Shown: one piece after another, positions 1 to 6,494 of the stretch
How positions within the stretch are numbered: position 1 is the stretch's first letter
Layout of the letters: each line of letters starts with the position of its first letter
Assembly (NCBI GenBank): GCA_905199135.1
Contig: CAJKFC010000094.1
Coordinates: 1-6,908 of the forward strand
Source of the DNA: an uncultured Eubacteriales bacterium
GTDB taxonomy: Bacteria; Bacillota; Clostridia; Oscillospirales; Butyricicoccaceae
DNA length: 6,908 nt
Reading direction: 5' to 3'
The notes under the pieces: model-generated
What the model was told of the DNA's origin: nothing
The model's database searches: none
What the model saw: the letters and a program-made list of their open reading frames with translations, nothing else
Position numbers and translations under genes: made by a program

Positions 1-2728
1 CGCAGCACTTCTTGTATTTGAGACCGCTTCCGCAGGGGCAGGGATCGTTTCTGCCCACCTTGGCACCTTTTTTGACGGGGGTATTTGATACGCTGCCGTC
101 GCCGCCCGAAGTCGTTATGGGGTTCATGAGCTTTTCACGCTTGGGAGCGTCCTTACCGACAACCTCTGCCAAAAGGACGAGGCGGGCGGTGTCTTCGCGG
201 ATCTCGGCAACCATCTGGTCGAACATGTCAAAGCCCTGCTGTTTGTATACCATTACAGGGTCTGTCTGGGCATAAGCCGCAAGGCCGACGCCGCGTCTGA
301 GTTCGTGCATGGCGTCGATGTGATCCATCCATTTGGAGTCGACCGTTTTGAGAAGCACGACTCTTTCAAGCTCTCGCATGATGCTGGAACCGATTCTCTG
401 CTCTTTCTGCTCATAGAAGGCAAAAGCCTTTTCCTTGAGCATTTTTATTATGTCATCCTTGGTGTGGGAGTCGAGATATTCTCTTGTAAAGGTGACCTCG
501 CCGGGGGCGATAAAGAGCTTTTCAAACTTCTTGAGCATTTCGGGCACATCGAGAATATCCACATAGTTTTTCTCGCCCGCGAAGGCGTTTACACCGTTTT
601 CAACATATTCGCCTATCATGGTCAGTATGGAGTCCTTGATATCCTTGCCGTTTAAGACATTCTGACGCTGACCGTAGATAATTTCTCTCTGTCTGTTTAA
701 TACATTGTCGTATTCAAGGACATATTTTCTCGACTGGAAGTTTCTGCCCTCCACCTTGCTCTGGGCGTTTTCCAAAGCGGTGGAAAGTATTTTCTGATCC
801 AAAGGCATGTCCTCATCTATCTTGAGAGAATCCATCATGTTCATGACGCGCTCGCCGCCGAACAGGCGCATGAGGTCGTCTTCAAGGGAGATGTAGAAAA
901 TACTTGTGCCGGGGTCGCCCTGTCTGCCTGAACGGCCTCTCAGCTGATTGTCTATTCGTCTGCTTTCATGGCGCTCGGTGCCTATGACGCAAAGTCCGCC
1001 TGCCTGTTTGACTACTTCGGCGTCCTTATCGGTCTGTACCTTGTGCTTGGCAAGAAGGTCGGCAAAGACCTTTCTGGCGTCGATTATCTCCTGATTGTCG
1101 GTTTCGGCAAAGCCTGTGGCCTCGTCTATTATCTCCTCAGAATATCCCATCTTTGCCATATCGGCTTTAGCCATATATTCGGCGTTGCCGCCCAGCACTA
1201 TATCGGTACCGCGTCCTGCCATGTTGGTGGCTATGGTGACGGCGCCTATCTGACCTGCCTGGGCTACTATGAGAGCTTCCTTTTCGTGCTGCTTTGCGTT
1301 GAGGACATTGTGCTTTACACCTCTCTTGGAAAGCATAGAGGAGAGAATTTCGCTCTTTTCAATGCTGATTGTGCCGACGAGAACCGGCTGTCCTCTCTTG
1401 TGGCATTCTTCAATTCGGTCGATGACCGCCTTGAACTTGGCATTTTCGGTCTTGTATATTGTGTCGGGAAGGTCTTTTCTGATAACGGGTTTGTTGGTGG
1501 GAATCTCGATGACATCGAGTTTGTAGATGTGGCGGAATTCCTCTTCCTCTGTTGCGGCGGTACCTGTCATACCCGAAAGCTTGGAGTAGAGGCGGAAGAA
1601 GTTCTGGAAGGTGATGGTGGCGAGGGTCTTGCTCTCTCTGTTGACCTTTACATTTTCCTTTGCCTCTATGGCCTGGTGGAGACCTTCGGAGTATCTTCTG
1701 CCGTACATGAGACGGCCTGTGAACTCGTCAACTATGATTATCTCATTGTCCTTGACCACATAGTCTATGTCGCGCTTCATAATTCCGCGGGCTTTTATGG
1801 CTTGGTTTATGTGGTGGAGCAGGGTGGCGTTGGCGGGGTCGGAAAGGCTGTCCACTCCGAAGTATTCCTCTGCCTTTTTGGCGCCCTTGGGGGTGATAGT
1901 GGCGGTACGGGCCTTTTCATCGACGATGTAGTCGGCGTCTATGTCATCCTGTTCCTCTTTTTCATCGACGCTTGTGAACACCTTGGCCTTGAGTCTTGCG
2001 GCAAAGGCATCGGCCTTTTTATAGAGGTCTGTCGACTTATCGCCCTGACCCGATATGATAAGGGGAGTTCTCGCCTCATCTATGAGTATCGAGTCGACCT
2101 CATCGACGATGGCAAAGTTGTGTCCTCGCTGCACCATGTCCTCTTTGTATATGGCCATGTTGTCTCTCAGATAGTCAAAGCCCAGCTCGTTGTTGGTGGC
2201 GTAGGTTATGTCGCAGGCGTAGGCTGCGCGGCGCTCTGAGTCGGTGAGACCGTGGACTATGACGCCTACCGACAGGCCGAGGAAACGGTGTATTTTACCC
2301 ATCCACTCGCTGTCACGCTTTGCCAAATAATCGTTGGTAGTGACTATGTGTACGCCTTTGCCCGAAAGAGCGTTGAGGTATGAGGGAAGTACGGCTACAA
2401 GGGTTTTGCCTTCACCGGTCTTCATCTCGGCGATTCTGCCCTGATGAAGGACGACGCCGCCTATAAGCTGAACGCGGTAGGGGTAAAGGCCGATGACCCT
2501 CTTGGCTGCCTCACGGCAGACGGCGAAGGCGTCGGGCAAAATGTCATCCAAAGTTTTACCCGAGGCAAGCTCGCTTTTGAAAAAATCGGTCTTTGCCTTG
2601 AGTTCTTCATCGGACATTTTGGCATAGCTTTCGGCATAGCCCTCTATGGCGTTGATGATAGGTTCAAGTTTTTTGATTTCCTTTTCGGAGGTGTCTCCGA
2701 AAAGTTTTTTGAGAAAGTTAAGTGCCAT
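1..2728 (-). CDS. secA: SecA, preprotein translocase ATPase (3' end cut by window edge)
   Basis: SecA is the cytosolic ATPase that pushes unfolded preproteins through the SecYEG channel. In total 909 codons are visible, starting MALNFLKKLFGD. I see the Walker A stretch MKTGEGKT (about 102-109), the Walker B sequence IVDEVD (207-212), the MTGTA motif (387-391), GRGTD (505-509) and the helicase-type RGRSGRQGDPG (597-607). The far C-terminus carries a zinc-binding SEC-C tail: Cys897, Cys899, Cys908 and Cys909 in a C-x-C-x8-CC pattern. In the family this tail contacts SecB or ribosomes. Since the motif is normally at or next to the end, only a few residues are probably missing. The start is supported by AGGAGA at 2737-2742 and by homology from the first residue. 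Residues 515-575 lie between the GRGTD region and the GGLCVIGTERHESRR block and form an insertion relative to short Bacillus-type SecA. No frameshift was seen. It lies downstream of typA on the same strand, but a terminator separates them. Confidence 0.97.
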   Translation of the reverse strand, partial: MALNFLKKLFGDTSEKEIKKLEPIINAIEGYAESYAKMSDEELKAKTDFFKSELASGKTLDDILPDAFAVCREAAKRVIGLYPYRVQLIGGVVLHQGRIAEMKTGEGKTLVAVLPSYLNALSGKGVHIVTTNDYLAKRDSEWMGKIHRFLGLSVGVIVHGLTDSERRAAYACDITYATNNELGFDYLRDNMAIYKEDMVQRGHNFAIVDEVDSILIDEARTPLIISGQGDKSTDLYKKADAFAARLKAKVFTSVDEKEEQDDIDADYIVDEKARTATITPKGAKKAEEYFGVDSLSDPANATLLHHINQAIKARGIMKRDIDYVVKDNEIIIVDEFTGRLMYGRRYSEGLHQAIEAKENVKVNRESKTLATITFQNFFRLYSKLSGMTGTAATEEEEFRHIYKLDVIEIPTNKPVIRKDLPDTIYKTENAKFKAVIDRIEECHKRGQPVLVGTISIEKSEILSSMLSKRGVKHNVLNAKQHEKEALIVAQAGQIGAVTIATNMAGRGTDIVLGGNAEYMAKADMAKMGYSEEIIDEATGFAETDNQEIIDARKVFADLLAKHKVQTDKDAEVVKQAGGLCVIGTERHESRRIDNQLRGRSGRQGDPGTSIFYISLEDDLMRLFGGERVMNMMDSLKIDEDMPLDQKILSTALENAQSKVEGRNFQSRKYVLEYDNVLNRQREIIYGQRQNVLNGKDIKDSILTMIGEYVENGVNAFAGEKNYVDILDVPEMLKKFEKLFIAPGEVTFTREYLDSHTKDDIIKMLKEKAFAFYEQKEQRIGSSIMRELERVVLLKTVDSKWMDHIDAMHELRRGVGLAAYAQTDPVMVYKQQGFDMFDQMVAEIREDTARLVLLAEVVGKDAPKREKLMNPITTSGGDGSVSNTPVKKGAKVGRNDPCPCGSGLKYKKCC

Positions 2729-2778
2729 CTCTTTATTCTCCTGACTTAAATTGTATTTTCTCTTTATTTGCGGCTCGA

Positions 2779-2784
2779 ATTATA
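2779..2784 (-). promoter_or_regulatory. Candidate secA promoter -10 element (proximal)
   Basis: Read on the minus strand this is a perfect TATAAT, about 50 bases before the secA start codon. No good -35 hexamer sits 16-18 bases upstream; the best is TTCATA with a 19-base spacer. It could be real, could be a weak second promoter, or could be chance in AT-rich sequence. The distal candidate near 2848 has a better extended -10. Confidence 0.35.
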
Positions 2785-2847
2785 TCTGGATATGTAGAAA
2801 AAATATGAAACAAGAGTGGCCGCATTGACCCTTGTCCACATTTGAAC

Positions 2848-2856
2848 ATTATATCA
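2848..2856 (-). promoter_or_regulatory. secA: Candidate secA promoter, extended -10 (distal)
   Basis: The minus strand reads TGATATAAT, a perfect -10 hexamer preceded by the TGn extension. The same nine bases occur in the typA promoter. The position 17 bases upstream of the hexamer (2871-2876, TATATT) is a poor -35, but extended -10 promoters tolerate this. Transcription would begin near 2841, giving a leader of about 113 bases before secA. The site lies after the typA terminator, so it would give secA its own transcript. Confidence 0.5.
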
Positions 2857-2920
2857 TATTCGGTGGAAAAAATATAGGCATTTTTGTAAAATACCTTTTT
2901 ATTACTAATGTATCACTTCT

Positions 2921-2957
2921 GCAAGAAAACAAAACCCCTTCGGAAAAGCCGAAGGGG
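2921..2957 (-). terminator. Intrinsic terminator of typA
   Basis: A perfect 9-bp stem pairs CCCCTTCGG (2935-2943) with CCGAAGGGG (2949-2957) around a 5-base loop. On the minus strand it is followed by the T-rich run TTTTGTTTTCTTGC. It begins only 6 bases after the typA stop codon. On the plus strand there is no T-run after the stem, so it should work only leftwards, separating typA from secA. Confidence 0.92.
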
Positions 2958-2963
2958 GGAGAG

Positions 2964-4790
2964 TTATTTGTTTTTGTTCTTGCTGGCGAGTTTGAGCCTT
3001 TCGCTGCCGCTCAGAATCTGCTTTCTCAATCTGAGATTTTTGGGAGTTACCTCCAAAAGCTCATCGGGAGCCATGAACTCGATGCACTGCTCGAGGCTCA
3101 TTCTCTTGGGGGGCACAAGCCTCAAAGCTTCGTCGGAGCCGCTGGCGCGCATGTTTGTCATCTGCTTTTTGCGGCAGACATTGACAGCCATGTCGTCGCC
3201 CTTGGGATTCTGGCCGATTATCATGCCCTCATACACCTCTGTGCCGGGATCGATAAACATGAGACCTCTGTCCTGAGCACCGAAAATGCCGTAGGCAGTG
3301 GCGATACCTGCCTCAAAGGCCACAAGAGAACCTGTATTTCTTGTGGGAATGTCTCCCTTGTATTCCTGATACTCGTAGAATACCGTGTTGAGTATTCCTT
3401 CGCCCTTGGTGTCGGTCATAAATTCGTTTCTGTATCCGAAAAGACCTCTTGCAGGGATGAAGAACTCAAGTCTCATGCGGCTGCCGTGGGGAGCCATATG
3501 GGTCATTATGGCCTTTCTCTCACCGAGCTTGCCCATGACGGCGCCTACATGCTCTTCGGGCACATCTATGAAAAGTCTTTCGACAGGCTCGAGTTTTTTG
3601 CCGTCCTTTTCCTTGTAGAGAACTCTTGGGGGGGATACTGAGAATTCAAATCCCTCTCGTCTCATGGTCTCGATGAGAATAGAGAGGTGCATTTCACCTC
3701 TGCCGAGGACGCGGAAGGAGTCGGTATTGTCGGTTTCAAATACTTTGAGAGAGAGATCTTTGAGAAGTTCCTTGAAAAGCCTTGTGCGGAGCTGTCTCGA
3801 GGTGACAAACTTGCCCTCACGGCCTGCGAGGGGGCTGTCGTTGACAGAGAAGGTCATCTCGACGGTGGGCTCGGATATTTTTACAAAGGGAAGGGGCTCG
3901 GGCTGGGCGAGGGATGTAACCGTGTCGCCGATGAATATCTCCTCAATACCCGAGAAGCAGACGATATCTCCCGCATAAGCGATTTCGACGGGAATCCTCT
4001 TGAGACCCTCTATCGAGAACAGAGATACTATCTTGCTCTTATACCCCACTTCGTGATCGTTGTAGTTGGATACAAAGACCTCCTGACCAACCTTTATGGA
4101 GCCTCTTTCGATACGGCCTATGCCTATTCTGCCTACATAGTCGTTGTAGTCCACCGATGATACAAGGAGCTGAAGCTCACCTTTGTCGTCACATTCCGGA
4201 GCGGGGATGTGTTCAAGAATGGTCTCGAAAAGGGGGACGAGGTCGGTGCCCTTGACATTTATGTCCTTAGATGCTGTGCCGTCACGGCCCGAGCAGTAGA
4301 GTATGGGGCTGTCGAGCTGCTCGTCGGTGGCGTCCAAATCCATGAGAAGCTCGAGGGCTTCATCGGTGACTTCCTCAAGGCGGGCGTCGGGACGGTCGAT
4401 TTTATTGACGACGATTATCACTTTGTGTCCCAGCTCCAAAGCCTTTTGGAGTACAAAACGGGTCTGAGGCATGGTGCCCTCAAAGGAGTCCACCAAAAGT
4501 ATTACGCCGTTGACCATTTTGAGTATTCGCTCGACCTCGCCGGCAAAGTCGGCATGGCCGGGGGTGTCTACAATGTTTATCTTTGTATCCTTGTAGACGA
4601 TAGATGTGTTTTTTGCCAGAATTGTTATGCCTTTTTCACGCTCAAGGTCATTGCTGTCCATGACTCTGTCGGGGGATGCCTGGTTTTCACGGAAAACTCC
4701 GCCCTGTTTGAGCATCTGGTCGACGAGAGTTGTCTTACCGTGGTCGACATGAGCTATAATGGCCACATTTCTTATGTTTTCTGCTTTCAT
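2964..4790 (-). CDS. typA: TypA/BipA, ribosome-associated translational GTPase
   Basis: TypA (also called BipA) is a translational GTPase that binds the 70S ribosome at the EF-G site. It aids ribosome assembly and stress or low-temperature growth. The 608-residue length is normal for the family. The GTPase domain (about 1-200) shows AHVDHGKTT (13-21), the family-typical REKGITILAKN (51-61), DTPGH (75-79), NKID (129-132) and a G5-like YCSGRDG (165-171). A beta-barrel domain II follows (about 205-295), then EF-G III-like (about 303-385) and EF-G V-like (about 400-480) domains. The BipA-specific C-terminal domain includes NTGSLVAFEAG (485-495), CRKKQMTNMRASGSDEA (539-555) and VTPKNLRLRK (581-590). 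EF-Tu, LepA and EF-G are excluded by this C-terminal domain and domain order. AAGGAGAT at 4797-4804 fixes the start. It is divergent from the MATE gene and ends in its own terminator. Confidence 0.98.
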   Translation of the reverse strand: MKAENIRNVAIIAHVDHGKTTLVDQMLKQGGVFRENQASPDRVMDSNDLEREKGITILAKNTSIVYKDTKINIVDTPGHADFAGEVERILKMVNGVILLVDSFEGTMPQTRFVLQKALELGHKVIIVVNKIDRPDARLEEVTDEALELLMDLDATDEQLDSPILYCSGRDGTASKDINVKGTDLVPLFETILEHIPAPECDDKGELQLLVSSVDYNDYVGRIGIGRIERGSIKVGQEVFVSNYNDHEVGYKSKIVSLFSIEGLKRIPVEIAYAGDIVCFSGIEEIFIGDTVTSLAQPEPLPFVKISEPTVEMTFSVNDSPLAGREGKFVTSRQLRTRLFKELLKDLSLKVFETDNTDSFRVLGRGEMHLSILIETMRREGFEFSVSPPRVLYKEKDGKKLEPVERLFIDVPEEHVGAVMGKLGERKAIMTHMAPHGSRMRLEFFIPARGLFGYRNEFMTDTKGEGILNTVFYEYQEYKGDIPTRNTGSLVAFEAGIATAYGIFGAQDRGLMFIDPGTEVYEGMIIGQNPKGDDMAVNVCRKKQMTNMRASGSDEALRLVPPKRMSLEQCIEFMAPDELLEVTPKNLRLRKQILSGSERLKLASKNKNK

Positions 4791-4835
4791 TATATAATCT
4801 CCTTATCAAAACAAGGGAATGTCCTTAACTTAAAA

Positions 4836-4864
4836 ATTATATCACACCGAATAAAATAATACAA
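4836..4864 (-). promoter_or_regulatory. typA: Predicted typA promoter
   Basis: The minus strand has the extended -10 TGATATAAT (hexamer 4836-4841, TGA at 4842-4844). A partial -35, TTGTAT (4859-4864), stands at an ideal 17-base spacer. Transcription would start near 4829, giving a leader of about 38 bases that contains the typA ribosome binding site. It is back to back with the MATE promoter. Confidence 0.65.
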
Positions 4865-4903
4865 TATTTGTTTGTAATATTTTTAATGCCGGCGAAAAAA
4901 GTC

Positions 4904-4933
4904 GATATGTACAGATTTACATATGATATGTAA
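4904..4933 (+). promoter_or_regulatory. Candidate operator: three related ATATGTA half-sites
   Basis: Two direct copies of GATATGTA (4904-4911 and 4925-4932) start 21 bases apart, or two helical turns. Between them is the inverted copy TACATAT (4918-4924). The right pair forms a 17-base dyad, TTACATATGATATGTAA (4917-4933), with 7-bp arms around TGA. The left pair forms a second dyad with 7-bp arms around 6 bases. The cluster lies just upstream of the MATE -35 region and about 40 bases from the typA -35. This arrangement would suit a dimeric regulator, but the protein is unknown and no regulator gene lies in the window. Confidence 0.45.
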
Positions 4934-4948
4934 AAAATTAAATATCAC

Positions 4949-4977
4949 TTTTCAAAATAAAATTATTCTGCTATAAT
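4949..4977 (+). promoter_or_regulatory. Predicted MATE gene promoter
   Basis: A perfect TATAAT (4972-4977) is preceded by TGC, forming an extended -10. The hexamer TTTTCA (4949-4954) matches four of six -35 positions at a 17-base spacer. Transcription would begin near 4984, about 35 bases before the start codon. The candidate operator at 4904-4933 lies directly upstream. Confidence 0.65.
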
Positions 4978-5018
4978 TGTACCGTGTATAAAAATGTTTT
5001 GAAACGGGAGGTAATGCA

Positions 5019-6368
5019 ATGTCAAAAAGAATCGATTTGCTCAGCGGCAGCATAGCGGGACCGCTGACGAAGCTGGCTCTGCCCATAATGGGTACATCTC
5101 TTATTCAGATGGCCTATAACATGGTTGATATGATTTGGGTAGGCAGAGTCGGAGCCGACGCAGTGGCGGCCGTGGGAGCGGCGGGAATGTTTATGTGGCT
5201 TTCAACAGGTCTTGTCACTCTCGCAAGAATGGGAGGTCAGGTGTATACCGCACAGAAACTCGGCGCGGGAGATGTAAAGGAGGCTGCGAGATATACCAAA
5301 GCATCCCTTCAGATGGGCACATTTTTTGCCCTTATATATACTCTGATTATAGTTTGTTTTTCAAAACAGTTAATCGCGTTTTTTCAGCTCAACAGTCAGC
5401 AGGTGGTAAACGACGCCGTAACATATCTCTGGATAGTGGGAATCGGCATGTTTTCCTCTTTCATGAATCAGATACTGACATCTATAATAACAACAACAGG
5501 AAACAGCAAGACGCCCTTTGTGGCTATGACTACGGGACTTGTGTTCAACATAATTCTTGACCCCGTGCTCATTTTCGGAATAGGTCCGTTCCCTGTAATG
5601 GGCGTGGCAGGAGCCGCATGGGCCACGGTTTTAGCACAGGTGGTGGTTACGGTTCTGTTCGGCATATACATGAAGAGGGACGATCACCTATTTAAACACA
5701 TAAAGCTTTTCGGAAAGCCCGAATGGGGAGTGTGGAAGGCGATAATAAAGCTGGGAATACCTTCGGCTGCGCAGAGCTGTCTTTTTCCCATGATATCCAT
5801 GATAATAGCCAGACTTATAGCGAGCTGGGGGGACGACGCCGTGGCGGTTCAGAAGGTGGGCAGCCAGATAGAATCGGTGTCGTGGATGATGGCCGACGGC
5901 TTTGCCGTAGCGGTAAACAGCTTTATCGCTCAAAACTTCGGAGCAGGCAACTTTAAAAGAGCAAAAAAGGGATATAGAGTGTCCATGCTGATAGCCACGG
6001 TTTGGGGAGCTTTCTGCACCATGCTTTTGCTGGTGTTCGGCGGAATGATTTTCAAGTTGTTCATACCCGACTCCGCGATACTGCCCAAAGGAACAGACTA
6101 TCTGACAATTCTCGCATTTTCACAGCTGTTTATGTGCTGGGAAATCATAACGGCGGGAGCTTATTCAGGCTTTGGTCACACATTGACGCCGTCGGTGATT
6201 AGTATAGTGTTTACCGCCATGAGAATCCCTGCCGCCATGCTGCTTTCGGCGACGGCGCTTGGGCTCAACGGAATATGGTGGAGCATATCCATATCCAGTA
6301 TAATCAAGGGAATTCTCCTTGTGTCGGCTTTTGCTCTGTTTCTAAAGAAAAAGCACAGGAATACATAA
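5019..6368 (+). CDS. MATE-family cation-coupled efflux transporter
   Basis: MATE transporters are inner-membrane antiporters that export drugs, dyes or metabolites in exchange for Na+ or H+. At 449 residues the length is typical, and hydrophobic segments occur throughout, as expected of a 12-helix protein in two six-helix halves. Family signs include the N-terminal stretch YNMVDMIWVGRVG (33-45), the NIILDP loop (177-182), GIPSAAQ near the start of the second half (246-252), and AQNFGAGN (304-311), which mirrors AQKLGAGD (78-85) in the first half. This internal mirror reflects the two-fold repeat of the family. GGGAGG at 5006-5011 sits 7 bases before the ATG, deciding the start. The gene has its own promoter and terminator, so it is probably monocistronic. 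It fits the broad DinF/MepA-like group of Gram-positive MATE proteins, but the substrate and coupling ion cannot be told from sequence alone. Confidence 0.95.
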   Translation: MSKRIDLLSGSIAGPLTKLALPIMGTSLIQMAYNMVDMIWVGRVGADAVAAVGAAGMFMWLSTGLVTLARMGGQVYTAQKLGAGDVKEAARYTKASLQMGTFFALIYTLIIVCFSKQLIAFFQLNSQQVVNDAVTYLWIVGIGMFSSFMNQILTSIITTTGNSKTPFVAMTTGLVFNIILDPVLIFGIGPFPVMGVAGAAWATVLAQVVVTVLFGIYMKRDDHLFKHIKLFGKPEWGVWKAIIKLGIPSAAQSCLFPMISMIIARLIASWGDDAVAVQKVGSQIESVSWMMADGFAVAVNSFIAQNFGAGNFKRAKKGYRVSMLIATVWGAFCTMLLLVFGGMIFKLFIPDSAILPKGTDYLTILAFSQLFMCWEIITAGAYSGFGHTLTPSVISIVFTAMRIPAAMLLSATALGLNGIWWSISISSIIKGILLVSAFALFLKKKHRNT

Positions 6369-6372
6369 TTTT

Positions 6373-6403
6373 AAATCCGGACACCGTCCGGATTTATTTT
6401 TTT
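6373..6403 (+). terminator. Intrinsic terminator of the MATE gene
   Basis: A perfect 10-bp stem pairs AAATCCGGAC (6373-6382) with GTCCGGATTT (6386-6395) around a 3-base loop; with the last pair open the loop has 5 bases. ATTTTTTT follows directly. It begins 4 bases after the stop codon and should end the MATE transcript before the next promoter. Confidence 0.93.
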
Positions 6404-6429
6404 AATACCTTTGAATTTTAAAATACAGG

Positions 6430-6458
6430 TTGACAAAACGCCAAATAATTAGTATAAT
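6430..6458 (+). promoter_or_regulatory. Perfect-consensus sigma-A promoter of the YczE-like gene
   Basis: TTGACA (6430-6435) and TATAAT (6453-6458) match both consensus hexamers exactly, with the optimal 17-base spacer. Transcription should begin near 6465, about 30 bases before the start codon. It lies between the MATE terminator and the next gene, so that gene forms a new unit. The hexamers sit inside a short inverted repeat, ACAGG (6425-6429) and CCTGT (6463-6467). Confidence 0.92.
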
Positions 6459-6494
6459 ATTTCCTGTCAGTTGACGAAAGGGGAGGCCCAAGGG

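Noticed and set aside
305..655. A 116-codon plus-strand open frame opposite the C-terminal part of secA
   Set aside because: It has the same codon-aligned antisense register with secA. The minus strand here reads as a clean SecA C-terminal region ending in the zinc-binding tail.
968..2239. A 423-codon open frame on the plus strand opposite secA
   Set aside because: It is codon-aligned antisense to secA: each of its stop codons would need a TTA, CTA or TCA codon in secA, which this gene avoids here. Its translation is Cys/Gly/Val/Tyr-rich without recognisable domains, while the secA frame encodes every expected motif.
2810..2835. Imperfect inverted repeat ACAAGAG / CCCTTGT in the secA leader
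   Set aside because: Only six of seven positions pair around a 12-base loop, with no T-run and no match to a known riboswitch or leader that I recognise. It is too weak to call a regulatory structure.
2832..3641. A 269-codon plus-strand open frame opposite typA, and another at 4209-4859
   Set aside because: Both are in the same codon-aligned antisense register as typA and reflect its avoidance of TTA, CTA and TCA. The first also runs through the typA terminator, and neither has a convincing ribosome binding site or protein family.
4810..4829. AAGG/CCTT pairing in the typA 5' leader as a possible RNA thermometer or attenuator
   Set aside because: The stem is only four base pairs and does not cover the ribosome binding site at 4797-4804.
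4863..4893. Small palindromes AATATT (twice) and GCCGGC in the divergent gap
   Set aside because: Six-base palindromes are expected by chance, especially in AT-rich sequence, and they do not align with either promoter in a telling way.
5135..5560. A 141-codon out-of-frame open stretch inside the MATE gene
   Set aside because: It is a +2 frame shadow with Arg/Gly/Ser-rich low-complexity translation; the MATE frame over the same bases gives conserved transporter sequence.
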